Origin: Cymbidium sinense
Lineage: Eukaryota; Streptophyta; Magnoliopsida; Asparagales; Orchidaceae
Assembly (NCBI GenBank): GCA_021442155.1
Contig: CM038214.1
Location: 135,694,040 to 135,758,039, forward strand
Direction of reading: 5' to 3'
DNA length: 64,000 nt
Numbering within the stretch: the first letter of the stretch is position 1; every line of letters begins with the position of its first letter. Positions 47,800 to 60,445 of the stretch are shown piece after piece. Under the pieces are notes generated by a model. The model was not told where the DNA came from. It worked only from the letters and a program-made list of their open reading frames with translations, and made no database searches. Made by a program: the position numbers and the translations under genes.

Positions 47800-50700
47800 C
47801 TTGACCCAAGTTAATCCATTTTGACTTAAATGGGTCAACATGAGCCAAATCATATCAAATCAACTCCAAATCTATTAAAACTTGGCCCAACCCATTTTTC
47901 AATCATATCAAACATATTCAAATTAAAACCCATGCCAAATGACCATTTTACCCCTAGTCCATAGGGTAAATTTTGGCCAAATTCACTTAGAATTTGGTCA
48001 AATCCTCTTCATGACCACTTGACACCCTCTTAGTGGACCAAGTGGACACTAGTGAGTGTGGTGCATTTAACCCAATAGTTTTGGGTCAGCCCAACCCAAC
48101 CTAAGGCTAAAATCGACCACCTCACTTGAAATTAAGCACATGGAATCCCTCCTCCACTTGAATTAAGTACATGGGAGCTTCACCACTCCACTCATCTGGC
48201 CAAATAGAATGCAAGGACACTCCTAATAGCCTAACAAACCCATGGAATGAGGTCAATTGGATCAAAATGGCAAGATCCTTCTCAGCTGTCCGATTGCTCA
48301 AGGGGGAGATATACTCCCCCTAATTCCATTTGAATTCATCATTCTTTAATACGATTGAGCTTAGGGAAGTCAGATCAAGCCATTGTAAGCCTCCCCAAGC
48401 TTTCTAGAGTGAGTTTGAATTTCTATTTTCTTGATTTTCATAGTCTGAAAATAGGGGAGCTCCACTTGAATTCCATCTCATCCAATACTCAAAACCTTAT
48501 TCCTCCTTCAAGCACCCTCAGAGGATCAAATCGAACTCACTCCAAGCTTCCCACAAGTTCTCCAAGCAAGGGAGGAGTACCTTTGACCAAGATCGAGCTC
48601 AAGTGAAGGTGAACTTGGCCTATAGGAAGATCCATCCAATTCCAACACCTCAAAAGTTCAACAAGGCTTCGTCTCCACTAGATGAAGCTACTTCAAGGGA
48701 ATCAAGCGCCAGTGATAGCCTCCAGTGAGGTATGCCATTAAACTGAGCTTAGATTAGCCATGGTGTGGAGCTTTGTGAAGTGAATTTCCATCTCATGAGA
48801 AACTAGCCGTCGGATGTGATCTCCCTTGCATGGTGATGGTGTGGGTTGAGGTTGGATTCAATCCAAGCTCAATCAAGCTCGAATCTTCCCCTAGAAGATG
48901 GACGGTGGCCATCTCTCATAGGGAAGATCAAGGGTGAATCATGGGTCGTCCATCCATGCATTTTGGATGGACGGCCATGATTAAAACACGTAGGATCTAA
49001 GGATTAACCCTTAAGAACCACGGGCTTGATCTCAGCAGTCTGATCCTTGATCGAATGGACAGAAAGAAAGCACGTAGCACCGCCGCTGACACAACGCTAT
49101 GATGTGATTACTTAAATAGCCTCTCCCATCATGCCACATGGAAAGCATGCGTCGCGTCAGCCTCCACGTGGCACCGACGGAATTAGCTACATAATTAGGG
49201 GATTAAATTACCTAATTAATCATGAAAACTTCAAATATTCATATCTAAGTGTAGAAAAATAATTAAATATGAAATAAATTGCATATGAAAGATAATTGAA
49301 TGTAAAATATTATAAAATTGATTTTGATAGATTTTGAACAGTGTTATTATCTGAATTTGGGTTTTATTAGGAATATAATTAGGCTAATTAACCTCTGATT
49401 ATTCCATTAATTAATCTCAAACTTCTCATGTGTATTTAGTGGGATGACTTCTACCTCCCCTAATTTTCTTAGGATTTATTAATGGTTTAATTAAGGTAAT
49501 TATTGGATTCATTCATAATAACTCTCTTAATGTACTTAAGCCTAATTAAGTATGTAATCAGTGGTTTAATCCCTTGATTGAGTTAATTAAGGTTTGTTTA
49601 AGTGAATAGAAGGTTTAGGAAATAATTTTGGGATATTTTCCTTAAGCTATTCCTTAAACCCCCTCTTTCTTCCTTAATACAAACTTAATTAATGATTAAT
49701 CCACTAATTACCTACCTAATTAATTTGATAAAATTCTAAAACTTTCCAAAACTTAGCTAATTCACTTTGGGTAGATGCTTAGGTGTTCAATAACCTAAGT
49801 ACATTAAGGAAATAAAAATACAACTCACATGTGTGAGAAGGATTATGAAATTACTTAACTTAAACCCCTTAACTTAATTAATCATTAATCATGAGCCAAA
49901 TGCATTTGACCCTTTTCTTCTTAGGTGCATTGCTAATTTAAATTTCTTGTGTGGTTATATGTCATATCATTGGCTCATAATTATTTGGTTAAATATGTTA
50001 AGATGGTATAGGTAAGGCATAATTAACACACTTAATTCATACCTTAACCTAATCAAAATATAAAAATCACCTAATGATCCTAAGAACAAACAAAATTAAC
50101 TTACATATGGGGGAAATGGGTTAGGACCTGGAAACATTCCTTCATATTTCCTAAATCAAACATAAAGCAAATTCAAAACAAAAATCACATTAAACAAAAT
50201 TTGATTCACTTTAAACTTTCTTATTTCATAGGATTATCTTTTGGAATTAATTAGGGTGAATGAATTTATATTGCTTTCATCACTTTATTTCTTTACTAGC
50301 ATGCTAAATGTGTATGTCATATAAAATTCATGCATTCATATCTTTTAAAAATAAAATTAAAAATGAAATATTTTCTTTATGTCAAATTGCATATTTTGGC
50401 TAAAGTAAAAATATGAATGACTATTATCACTATTAAATTCAAAATTATTTTCAAAACTTATAAATCAAATATCAAAACTGAAAGGTATGCTACTTATACT
50501 TTATTTATAAGCTTGCATGTGAATATAAAAATGTGTCTTATGTTGGCTTCCTTTCTTTCCTCTTAACATGGATTTGAATAAGATTTGCAAAATGGGGTGC
50601 TAAGTCCAAATTGGTGGGGTGCTAAGTCAAAAGATTCCTTTCTTTCCTCATTTTCATACACTAGGATAGGTGAACTTGGTTACCCATGTGTAGGGTGCTA

Positions 50701-51041
50701 AGTCCAAATTATTCATATAACTGTTTGGGTTGTGTGGTATGTTTAGCTAATATCTATTTTGCAGGTTTTGTTAGATTTACATTTCCCATTTTGATGTATA
50801 TTTTGCAATTAAGATTTGGAATAAATGTTATGAGGGATTAGGATGAACATTGGTCATAAGACCAAGTCTTATGCACCATGTGAAGCCTTGGAGTAAACTA
50901 CATCCTAACCAACCAAAAGAAGGAAAGAAAAGAAATAAAAGAAATGAAGAAAAGAAGAAATGAAGAAATGAAGAATGAAGACCCCCATAACATAAATTCC
51001 TTCTAAATTATAATTATTCATTTGTAATCCGGGTTGTATAA

Positions 51042-51060
51042 GGGTAGAGCTCGGCTACCC
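51042..51060 (+). other. Conserved GGGTAG/CTACCC hairpin of the LTR 3' block
   Basis: GGGTAG (51042-51047) and CTACCC (51055-51060) flank AGCTCGG and follow TTGTATAA. The same sequence is recognisable in the LTRs near 4905, 25445, 28535 and 41700. The TGTATAAGG part is a possible TATA box and the hairpin could lie at the 5' end of the transcript; neither is proven. Confidence 0.35.
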
Positions 51061-52531
51061 TTTTTTTGGGTTTGTGCGGTGAAGCCCAACCACATCAGCC
51101 TCTTATTCTTTTGCACTAGCTTTATAAAATTATTTGATGTTTTTTTAGCCTGTGCATTAGGATGACATGTTTTCCCTAGTTTCTTCAATGTTTGATGAAT
51201 GGCCTGGATGCGATTAGGCTCTTAGAGAAAAGTAAATTTTCTATCAAATTAATCAACTCAAAATTAAAATTAAATAACTCATAATCTCACCTAAAGCCTA
51301 GGACATAAATCAAAATAATAAAAGATTTAGAAACCCCTTAGCTGGATGTTGTATGTCTCACATCATGCATAAAAACCATCTTGCTGCACTCTTGCTAATG
51401 GAGGACTTGCACCTTTGCTAGAGAAAATGGCTTGACCTTTGAGAGCTATGGTGGAAACACACCTTCTTATTTTTGATTTTGGCCCATAACCAATTTCTCA
51501 TGCATTAGCCATATGAATCCCATAGCCCGTGTCAAATAAATTATCCAAAAATTAAAATAAAACTTAACAAAATTTGCATTAGATTAAGTCATTAATCATC
51601 CCCTGCATGATATAGTCTCTTAAGGAGTGTGTTTAAGGACTTAGTCTCCTTTCTAAATAAACAACAACTTTGCTATCTTGCAAAGCATAAGATTTGCCTA
51701 CATGTATTTAAAATCATAGGAGTTAGTTGGCTGCCACCCCCAGGAGGTTGTAAGTCCAACAGTCGGGTGATTTATCCTTTCTTGTGGAGGTAAACCATAT
51801 ACCCATTTTCGCCTTAGATTTAGGTCGTTCCTTGGCCCTCGCTAACGCTCCATAGATTTAAGATCTGAGGTCGTCATTTCCCTTCATGGGCTATAAGCAT
51901 AAATCCTCACCTCTTAGGCATTTTCATGATCTTGTATTGTGGAATTGTATGCCCTAGATTTCTAATAAAAATTCAACTCAAACATATAATTCCCCTCAAT
52001 TTCAAAAATGTAAAGCCTAACTATTTGATAGTTTGGGATGGTCACTAGGTTTCCTAATATCATGAGCATCCCCTTCTCATCTCCCTTTGGTTTCGATACT
52101 AACTCCCTCCTTTTGATCAACCCCACTTGATCTTCTAAAAATAACCAATTGATTGATAGTCCTATCTTTGAAATCTTTGGAGACAATGATGATTTACCTT
52201 AATCGAGAGTATTCCTAAGAAATCTCATTCCTTAAGGATGTAATTAACTATGGGGGCTTGCCTCTATAGAGAACTTAACGAATGTAGTTTAAAATAAACC
52301 CTACTTTACTTTTCTATGTAAAGTAGGGGAAGAATCTCTCATATATTTCATGGGAGTCCTTGTGGGTGAGGTCCATTGTAGGATGGTGACTTCTATATTT
52401 CTAGATAGTACACCATTCCTTAATGTTATACGTGATCACTCTAATAAGTACATCTACAGATCCACGTGGTATCCAAATAGTGTATTTTATTTTCATTTAC
52501 ACAAGATGAAAATAAAATAAAAACATCCACA

Positions 52532-53810
52532 TACCTCCACTACTTGGAAGCAGTATATTCAGAACTTCATTCTATAGATCTAAGGAATGTCAACACTATG
52601 ATTCTGAATGGCTTATACAATACTCAAAATTTGAATAGATGGTACCCACCAGAATGTCGAGATACTATCCTCCAAAAATTTGAAGGATGATGCACAAACT
52701 TGGAATCGATGTTGGAACTGATAGATGGCAAGCTCTCTTCTTTGATAACTTATGGAGTTCAAAGAGTCCACAGACTACTCAAAGAATCGATAATTGTATA
52801 AAGGGTCTTGGATACATCCAACAAAAGCATCATCAAAAGAACACTTGTTATACAATAATCAAAAGTGTGATTGATGGAGAAGTCGAAGCCAAACCAGCAC
52901 CTGAAGAACTTAAAGATAGTGGGTAGACATCTACCATGGACAAGTTGAAAAAATTAATATAGGGATTAAAGAAGAACCTCACCAAACTTTCATTAGTGCC
53001 CTTACTTATCAATAAGGTTGAAGAAATAATAATATTGCTTTTTGAATTCAAGGACTGCTTTGCTTGGACATATTCTAAGATGCCTGGTTTATCCTCTAAT
53101 GTGGTAGCTCACAAGCTAGTTATTAATTCTGATTCAATATCAGTCAAACAAGCTCCTAGAAGAATAAGAGTGGATGTTGAAGAACAAGTGGTCATGGAAA
53201 CAAAAAACCTAATTGAAGCAGGTTTCATTCATGAGGAGAAGTATACAGATTGGATAGCCAACATTATTCCCGTAAAGAAGTAGAATGGTTAGATTCAAGT
53301 CTGCATCAACTTTTGAGATTTAAACAAGGCATGCCCAAAAGATTATTTCCCGTTCCCTTTGTCAAAATTGCTAATGGATAACACCTCTAATTATGACATA
53401 TTTTTCTTTATGGATGGATCATCGGGATATAATCAAATCAAGATGGCTCCTAAAGATGAGAAACACACATCATTTAGAACACCAATTGGTAATTATTGTT
53501 ATACAGTTATGCCATTCTGATTGAAGAATGCTGGACCTACATTCAGAGGGCCATGACACACATCATTGATGAGTTACTTCATCAGAAAGTAGAATGCTAT
53601 GTTGATGACCTCATCATTAAAAGCATTGATCGAAAAGATCACCTTGAGGATTTAAGGATTATCTTTGAAAGGATTAGGAAGTATGATGTCAAGATGAATC
53701 CTCTTAAGTGTGTTTTTGGGGTTTCCATAGGAAAATTTCTTGGATATGTTGTAAGACACCGAGGATTTAAAATTACCCCCAATAAAATCAAGGAGATCAT
53801 GGAGATTCCT
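52532..53810 (+). pseudogene. Reverse transcriptase fragment between two LTRs, broken
   Basis: The spacer portion (52532-52980) is poorly recognisable. From 52996 the RT region is clear: EFKDCFAWTYSKMPGLSSNV, KQAPRRIRVDVEEQVVMETK, NLIEAGFIHEEKYTDWIANI, IPVKK, then after stops NF-DLNKACPKDYFPFP, FMDGSSGYNQIKMAPKDE (catalytic Asp codon 53413-53415), GNYCYTVMPF-LKNAG, a 1-base frameshift near 53545, QRAMTHIIDELL, the catalytic YVDD at 53598-53609, and NPLKCVFGVSIGKFLGYVVR to KIKEIMEIPC. Stops at 53281, 53290, 53317 and 53518 mostly read as decayed Gln, Arg or Gly codons. It differs clearly from the RT at 18171, so it is a separate element. RNase H and integrase are missing because the LTR at 53811 interrupts it. 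Confidence 0.88.
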
Positions 53811-56800
53811 TGTTGACCTCATTTTTAGAATGAGCTCTCAACCTTTCCATCTTATACATAGGACTCTTCGTAGACACTAAGAGTTCCTTAGTCTTAAGAC
53901 ACTTCTAATGATCAGGTCAACACTTAACCTAACCATAGAGACTTAGAAGAATTAGCCATAAGAATAGGTCATGCCTTAGGGGTGTTAAGAAAACTTGCCT
54001 ACCCTATAGCTTAAATCAAATCCTTACTTCCTTCTTTCAAGTCAAACTCTAAATCCAAACCAACTTCAAACACAAATCAATTCCAACTTAATTTATTTTC
54101 TCAAATTCAAATCCAAATCAACTTCAAACTCAAATCAACTTTAATTCCAAATCTCAAATCAAATTCAAATTAACTGATTGTCTCAAACCTTAAATCAATT
54201 CTAATGGATTTTCTCAAATCATGAATCAATTCCAAATGATTTACATCCATGATCAATTCCAAATTCAAATATCTTTCCTAAGTCACTTTGATTTCATCTT
54301 ATGGACTTAGCTCAAATCAAATTCAAATCAATTCAAATTCAAAATATTTTCTCATAACCCATTTATATTCTCATTTATATTCACAAATATAAATGATATA
54401 TAAATTCAAATACCCAAAACTAAATTCAAAACTCAAATCCAAATCTTACTGAAATCCAACCTAAATACTTTCAAGTCAAATTCTTGAACTTGGTTAAATC
54501 AACCTCAATCAATTCAAACCCTTGGATTTTCTTTATGATTCTGAATCCTTCAATCATGAATCCAAATATAAACATAAACTTTAATCATCAAACCAAAACT
54601 AAATTCAAAACACAAACCCAAATCAAACCCATGTTCATTCTTTGAACTTGAAATTATCAAATGAATCAAAACCCATTTGACTCCAAATCACTTACAAATG
54701 GATTTATATTTCAATCATAAGTCCATATATGAGTTCAACCAAACTAGAATCAAGCCTTGATCAAGTCAATTGATCCCTTTAGGCTCACTTGACCCAAAGT
54801 GACCTAAAGCATCCTTTTGAGCCAAATTCTAATCCTACCCAAATTGAATTGAACTAAGCCCATCTAAACCTCACATTGTGAGCAACAATCATCATAAGAT
54901 GATCAATCACTCAAATTGGGTCAAACCTAGCCTTTGACCAAGTCAACATTTGACCCAAATGAAACCTAAACTAGCCAAAATCCACCATGGGCCAAATTGA
55001 TTGAAACCATTGATCAAAACCAGTTTATGATCAATGTTTGAACTTGACCAAGTCATCATTTGATCCTAACAAACCCATTCCATGTGATCAATTTGATCAA
55101 AATGGAAGGATAGCTCACAGTCATCCGATCCTTGTAGGGGAAGATATACTCCCCCTAATTCCATCTCATTTGACATCACTTACACTCGATTGAACCAGAG
55201 AGACCTAAGGCAAGCTCCACAAGCTCTCCAAAGCAATCCCCAAGCTCATCCCAATTCTCCATTCTCGATTACCTTAAGCTGAAAGTAAGGGAGGTAGGAA
55301 GAAATTTCACTTACACTCAATTCACCACCAAACTCCAATTCTTCTTGCAAGCACCATCAGAGGATCCAATCAAGCTCACCCAAATCAAATCCCAAGCAAT
55401 CAAGCCACGGGAAGGAGGAGCTAGACTAAATCTGCAAGCCTTTGAATAGAAGTTTGGCTAATAGAAAGATTCACTCCACCTCAAGCCTTCAAACCTTCAA
55501 CAAGGTTTCGTCTACACTAGACAAAGCTACCTCGATGGTTGGAGCAGGTGATAGCCTTTAACAAGGTATGCCTCAAAATCGAGCTTAGGCTAGATTTTCT
55601 TTGGTCCTTTGTGAAGGGAACTTTCATCCCAAGTGACTTTGACCGTCGGATGTCTTCCTTATTGCCTTTTGATGGTGTGGGTTGAATCCCTACTCAATCT
55701 GAGCTCAAGTAAGCTCGAATCAAGCCATGGAGGATGGATGACCTCCATCTCCCGCAAGCGAGGGCATAGATGAATCATGGACCATCCATCCCGCCTGTTT
55801 TGGATGGATGATCTAGATTAATTTGATTAGCTCCCGCATTTTAATCACTTTAGATCCACGAGTTTAATTCTGACCATCCGATCTTTGATCGGATAGTCCA
55901 AAGAGAAAACACGTAGTGTCACCGGCTGACGCGACACTTGATTTGATTACTTAAATAACCAATCCCGCCGTGCCACATCAGCGGTCCAAGTGGGACCAAC
56001 GGGATTAGTTATATAATTAGGCTATTTAATTAAGCAATAATAACAAAAATTTCAAAGATACATAACTAAATATAGAAAAATCCAAAAAAAGCACTCAACT
56101 TCATTTTAAAGATAATTCAAAGGGGGATAATATAAAATTAAATTTAATTGATTTTGAATAATAGTATTTGCTCAATTTGAGTTTTATTGGGGAAGTAATT
56201 ATATTAATTACTCTTTAATTTCTTCAATAATTAATTCCAAACTCCTTAAGATTAATTAGTGGGATGACCTCTATCTCCCATGATTTTCTTGGAATTTATT
56301 ATTGGATTAATTTAGGTAATTACTTATTTCATCTCTAATCACTCTCTTAATCAATTAAATGATTAATTAACCTATTAAATGATGATAAATTCATTAATTA
56401 AATTTGTTAATCATCTTGGAATAATGGATAGACTTAGGGAATGAGATTAGGATACTTTTTCCAAGTCTTTTCCCCTAAGTCTATTTCATTTGAATGAAAA
56501 CTTAATTAATTTATAAATTGATTATTGATTTAATCATTTCATTAAGTAGCTTAATTAACCAAACTCAAAATCAAAAATTAATCTAGAAACTTAATCACTT
56601 AATCAATCCTTTCTTGGGTAGATCCTTAGGTGTTCAAAAGCCTAAGGTTAAATTTAAGGAAATCATTTCCAACTCACATGTGTGGGAAGGTTATGAAAGT
56701 ACTTAATTAAACACTTTAGCTTAATTAATCAATAATTATGTGCCAATTGCATTAGTCCCCTTTCTCTCTTAGGTGCATTACTGATTTAAATTTAATGTGG

Positions 56801-57879
56801 TTGCATATCATTTGTTGGTTCATAATTGTTTGAATAATTATGTTAAGGAGGTGTAGATAAGGGGTAATCAATGAACTTAATTTACACCTTAACCTAAATA
56901 AAATATAAAATCAACTTAATGGTTCTAAAAATTAAACTAAAATAACACACACATGTGGGTGATAGGTTAGGACCACCACATTTCCTAAATTCAATTCAAA
57001 GTCAAAACAAAATTAATAATTGAGCAACCAAATACCCCCCAGGCGGTTGTAAGTCCAATAGTCGGGTGGTTTATCCTTTCTTGTAGAGGTAAACCAAATA
57101 CCTATTTTTAACTTAGATATAGGTCGTGCCTTGGCCCTCACCAAAGCTCCCTAGATTTAGGTTCATAGGTTGTTATTTCCCTTTACAGATTACAAGCATA
57201 AATCCTCACCTCTTAGGCATTTCCATGATCTTGTGTCATGGAATTGTAAGCCCTAGATTTCTAATAAAAATTCAACTCAAACAAATAAGTCACTTCAATT
57301 TCAAAAATATAAAGACCAACCATAGGATAGTATGGGATGCTTACTAGGCTCCCGAGTATCATAAGCATCCCCTACTCATCTTTGTTTGGTTTCGATAATA
57401 ACTCCCTCTTCTTGATCAATCCCACTTGATCTTCTAAAAATAAATAAATTGATTGATAGTCCTAGCTTTGAAATCTTTGGAGACAATGATCATTTACCTT
57501 AATCGAGAATATTCTTAAGGAATCTCATTTCTTAAGATATAATTAACTATGGGGGCTTGCCTCCATAGGGAACTTAATGAACCCGGTTTAAAATAAATCA
57601 TGATTTACTTTTTCATGTAAAGTAAGGAAAGAATCTCTGGTACATTCCAAAGACCCATAGTCCTTAGGAGTCCTTATTAAGGTGATTAGGTTCTTGTAGG
57701 ATAGTGACTTCTATCTCTCGAGATAGTACATCATTCCTCAATGTCATTCTCGATCACCCTAATAAGAACATCTGTGGATCTACGTGGTGACCAACACAAG
57801 AAAGGAATTATTTTTGTTCTTCATTTACTTTTCTCAAAAAGAAAGATAGATGAAGGATGAAAATAAAAATTTCACCATA
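53811..57879 (+). mobile_element. 5' LTR of plus-strand Tat element, internally deleted, 4069 bp
   Basis: It starts TGTTGACCTCA at 53811 and ends TTCACCATA at 57879 (terminal CA mutated to TA), followed by the 8-base spacer and PBS. Compared with the 46-52.5 kb LTR it has lost about 0.9 kb near 55066 (TTGACC-rich to GC-richer block) and about 1.5 kb near 57020 (AT-rich to 3' block). Retained: start block, TTTGA-rich block, GC-richer block with inverted repeats (55698-55902), TTAAATA 55951-55957, AT-rich block (56030-57010), terminal region. The bases before it, TTCCT (53806-53810), are the expected left target copy. Leader, gag and protease of the same element follow. Confidence 0.87.
55698..55957 (+). 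promoter_or_regulatory. Inverted-repeat cluster and TATA-like element in LTR
   Basis: In element sense: a degenerate GAGCTCAAG...GCTCG pair (about 55703-55718); a GGAGGATGGA/CTCCATCTCC hairpin (about 55731-55757); CCATCC-type arms (about 55786-55813); ATCCGATC 55876-55883 with GATCGGAT 55887-55894; then TTAAATA 55951-55957. The order and spacing match, in reverse, the cluster at 36620-36878. Confidence 0.5.
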
Positions 57880-57887
57880 GATTTTTC

Positions 57888-57905
57888 TAGTGACTCCGCT
57901 GGGGA
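57888..57905 (+). other. Primer-binding site (PBS), plus-strand element
   Basis: TAGTGACTCCGCTGGGGA, 8 bases (gatttttc) after the LTR end. It differs from the minus-strand element's PBS by TGG to TAG and one CCACT/CCGCT change. Tat/Ogre relatives use a tRNA-Arg-type primer; not verified here. Confidence 0.8.
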
Positions 57906-60445
57906 AGGTTCTTGTCTCCATCTTTGGTAAATGATCGTTGTCTCCAAGTATTGATAGTGGATTTTTTTTCTTTGTATAAGTCCGAGACTATCTTTCTTTT
58001 TCTTTGGCACTTAGTTTTTTTCATCCTTAAGCTAAGATAGCCAACATCGTTTAGGTTTTAGGACTTCACTCCATGAAGGTCTTAAAACCCCTGTTGGGTT
58101 TCCTAATAGGTGAAAATAAAAATTTCATAAAAGAAATAATTAAAGACTTCCTTCTTACCATTTTCATGGTAAGGTAAGGTTAATTCCAAAAATAAAAAAT
58201 AAATCCTTTATAAAAACATCAATTTTCAAAAAGCACTTTTTCAAAATGCACATAATAAAATGTTTGCAGAAAATTTTCATAAATCAACCTCATCTAACAA
58301 TCTTCATGATTGTTATATGTAGGATCTCTTTTCAAAAAAAAAATCAACAATCACATTTTCAAAAATAAAATCAACAATCACCTTTTCAAAAATAAAATCC
58401 AAAATCATAGTTTCCAAAAGCACAAATGAACATCTTTATCCAATTTATTGAATGAAGATTTCATTTTTCAAAAATAAAATCAACAATCACCTTTTCAAAA
58501 ATAAAATCCAAAATCATACTTTAAAAAAAAGCACAAATGAACATCTTCACTCAATTTATTTTGATGAAGATTTCATTTTCAACAAAACCAACAATCATAT
58601 TTTCCAAAAGCACAAATGAAAATCTTCATCCAATTTATTGAATGAAGATTTCATTTTCAAAAATAAAATCAACATTACCTTTTCAAAAATAAAATCCAAA
58701 ATCATATTTTTCAAAGCACAAATGAACATCTTCATCCAATTTATTGAATGAAGATTTCATTTTCTAAAATAAAATCAACAATCACCTTTTCAAAAATAAA
58801 ATCAACAATCATCTTTTAAAAATTTAAACACACATGGATCCTTATTTAGCATGCCTAAATTTGCTAAGTAGAGAATCCTCTTTTCAAAAAAAAAAAAATC
58901 AAAATCAAAATAAAATAAAAAAAAATCAAACAACACATGGATCCTTTATTTAGCATACTTAAATTTGCTAAGTAAACAATTCTCTTTTCAAAAATCAAAA
59001 ATAAAAATCAAAAATCAAAATCAACATTTGGATCTTTCATTTAGTATATCCAAAATTGCTAAGTGAAGATCCTCTTTTCAAAAATCAAAATCAAAAATTG
59101 AAAATCAAAAGCACACATGGATCCTTTATTTTTCATACCAAAATTTGCTAAGTAAAGAATCCTCTATTCAAAAAAAAAAAAAAAAAGAAATCAAAACACA
59201 CATGGATCCTTTATTTAGCATACCTAAATTTGCTAAGTAAAGAATCCTCTTTTCCAAAAATCAAAACAAAACACATTTGGATTTCTTTAGCATACCTAAA
59301 TTTGTTAAGAATCCTCTTTTCAAAAATCATCAAAAACAAAACATATTTGGATCCTTTATTTAGCATACCTAAATTTGCGAAGTAAAGAATCCTCTTTTTA
59401 AAAATCAAAAATAAAACACATTTGGATCCTTTATTTAGCATACATAAATTTGTTAAGTAAAGAATTTCCTTTTGAAAAATAAAAACAAAAAACATTTGGA
59501 TTTCTTTAGCATAGCTAAATTTCCTAAGAATCCTCTTTTTAAAAAAATCATCAAAAACAAGACACATTTGGATCCTTTATTTAGCATACCTAAATTTGCT
59601 AAGTAAAGAATTCCCTCTTCAAAAATCAATACAAAACACATTTAGATTTCTTTAGCATACATAAATTTACTAAGAATCCTCTTTTCTGAAAATCATCAAA
59701 AATAAAATACATTTGGATTTCTTGAGCATACCTAAATTAGCTAAAAATCCTCTTTTCAAAAAATCATCAAAAATAAAATACATTTGGATTTATTTAGCAT
59801 ACCTAAATTTGCTAAGAATCCTCTTTTCAAAATCATCAACACAAAACACATTTAGATTTCTTTAGCATACCTAAATTTGCTAAGGATCCTCTTTTTAAAA
59901 TCATCAAAAACAAAACACATTAGGATTCTTTATTTAGCTACCCAATTTCGCTAAGTAAAGATCCTCTTTTCAAAAATAACAAAACATTTGGATTCTTCAT
60001 TTAGCATACCCAAATTTGTTAAGTAAACATTTCATTTTTAATTTCACACATAATTCACAGACAAGCAAACAAAAGAAGAAAATTGTTTTCGAATACCTTA
60101 CTTAGCATACCCAAATTTGCTAAGTGAGTAAATTCCAAACTCACAAATCAAAATAAAATCAATTGACCCTTCACTTTAACATACTCAAATTTGTTAAATA
60201 ATGGGTCCTGAAACTCAAAAATCAAATTCAAATATGAACCTATGAAAGCATCAATCTCTCCAAAAATATTTGAACCCATTTTCAATACAGAAATTTGTTA
60301 AAAATGGATTCTACATTCAAAAATCTTCTTTGCAATTCTAAACTCAAAATCCTTCCAAATTCAAAAAGCCCCACTTAACATATCCAAATTGTTGAGTGTT
60401 CAAAATTCTAAAAAAAAAAAATTAAAGTAGAAATTTTATTCAAGT
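57906..60445 (+). repeat. 5' leader with tandem hairpin repeats, plus-strand element
   Basis: About 25 hairpin units between the PBS and gag. Near the PBS the stems are CATCTAACAATC 58291-58302 with GATTGTTATATG 58308-58319, then several CTTCATCCAA/TTGAATGAAG units (58430-58760). From 58840 to 60020 the stem is TTTAGCA/TGCTAAG around a TACCTAAATT loop, with a period of 65-105 bp; the one at 59209-59242 has a 12-bp stem with a single G-U pair. The last units (60099, 60172, 60372) return to CTTAGCA- and CTTAACA-type arms. A-rich spacers contain runs of 8-16 A. Open frames such as 59211-59567 are artefacts of the repeats. Confidence 0.85.

Larger units (their letters stand above)
46008..52531 (+). 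mobile_element. LTR of plus-strand Tat element, start uncertain, 3' end intact
   Basis: The canonical start cannot be read. Clear LTR similarity begins at CCATCTTAGA (46044), about 36 bp inside the expected start, so the boundary near 46008 is estimated. Block order: start block (46044-46260), TTTGA- and TTGACC-rich (46260-47840), GC-richer (47840-49190) with inverted repeats and TTAAATA 49112-49118, AT-rich (49190-50500), 3' blocks (50580-52531). The ~240-bp units are missing, lost near 50530-50600. The end reads AAACATCCACA at 52531, a near-canonical terminus, and is followed directly by RT coding sequence rather than a PBS, so the LTR was inserted into pol or is the 3' LTR of an element that was. 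Confidence 0.78.

Noticed and set aside
59211..59641. Open frames with repeated MLNKGSKCVLF-type motifs on the minus strand
   Set aside because: They are translations of the leader hairpin repeats on the antisense strand; the repetition comes from the DNA units.
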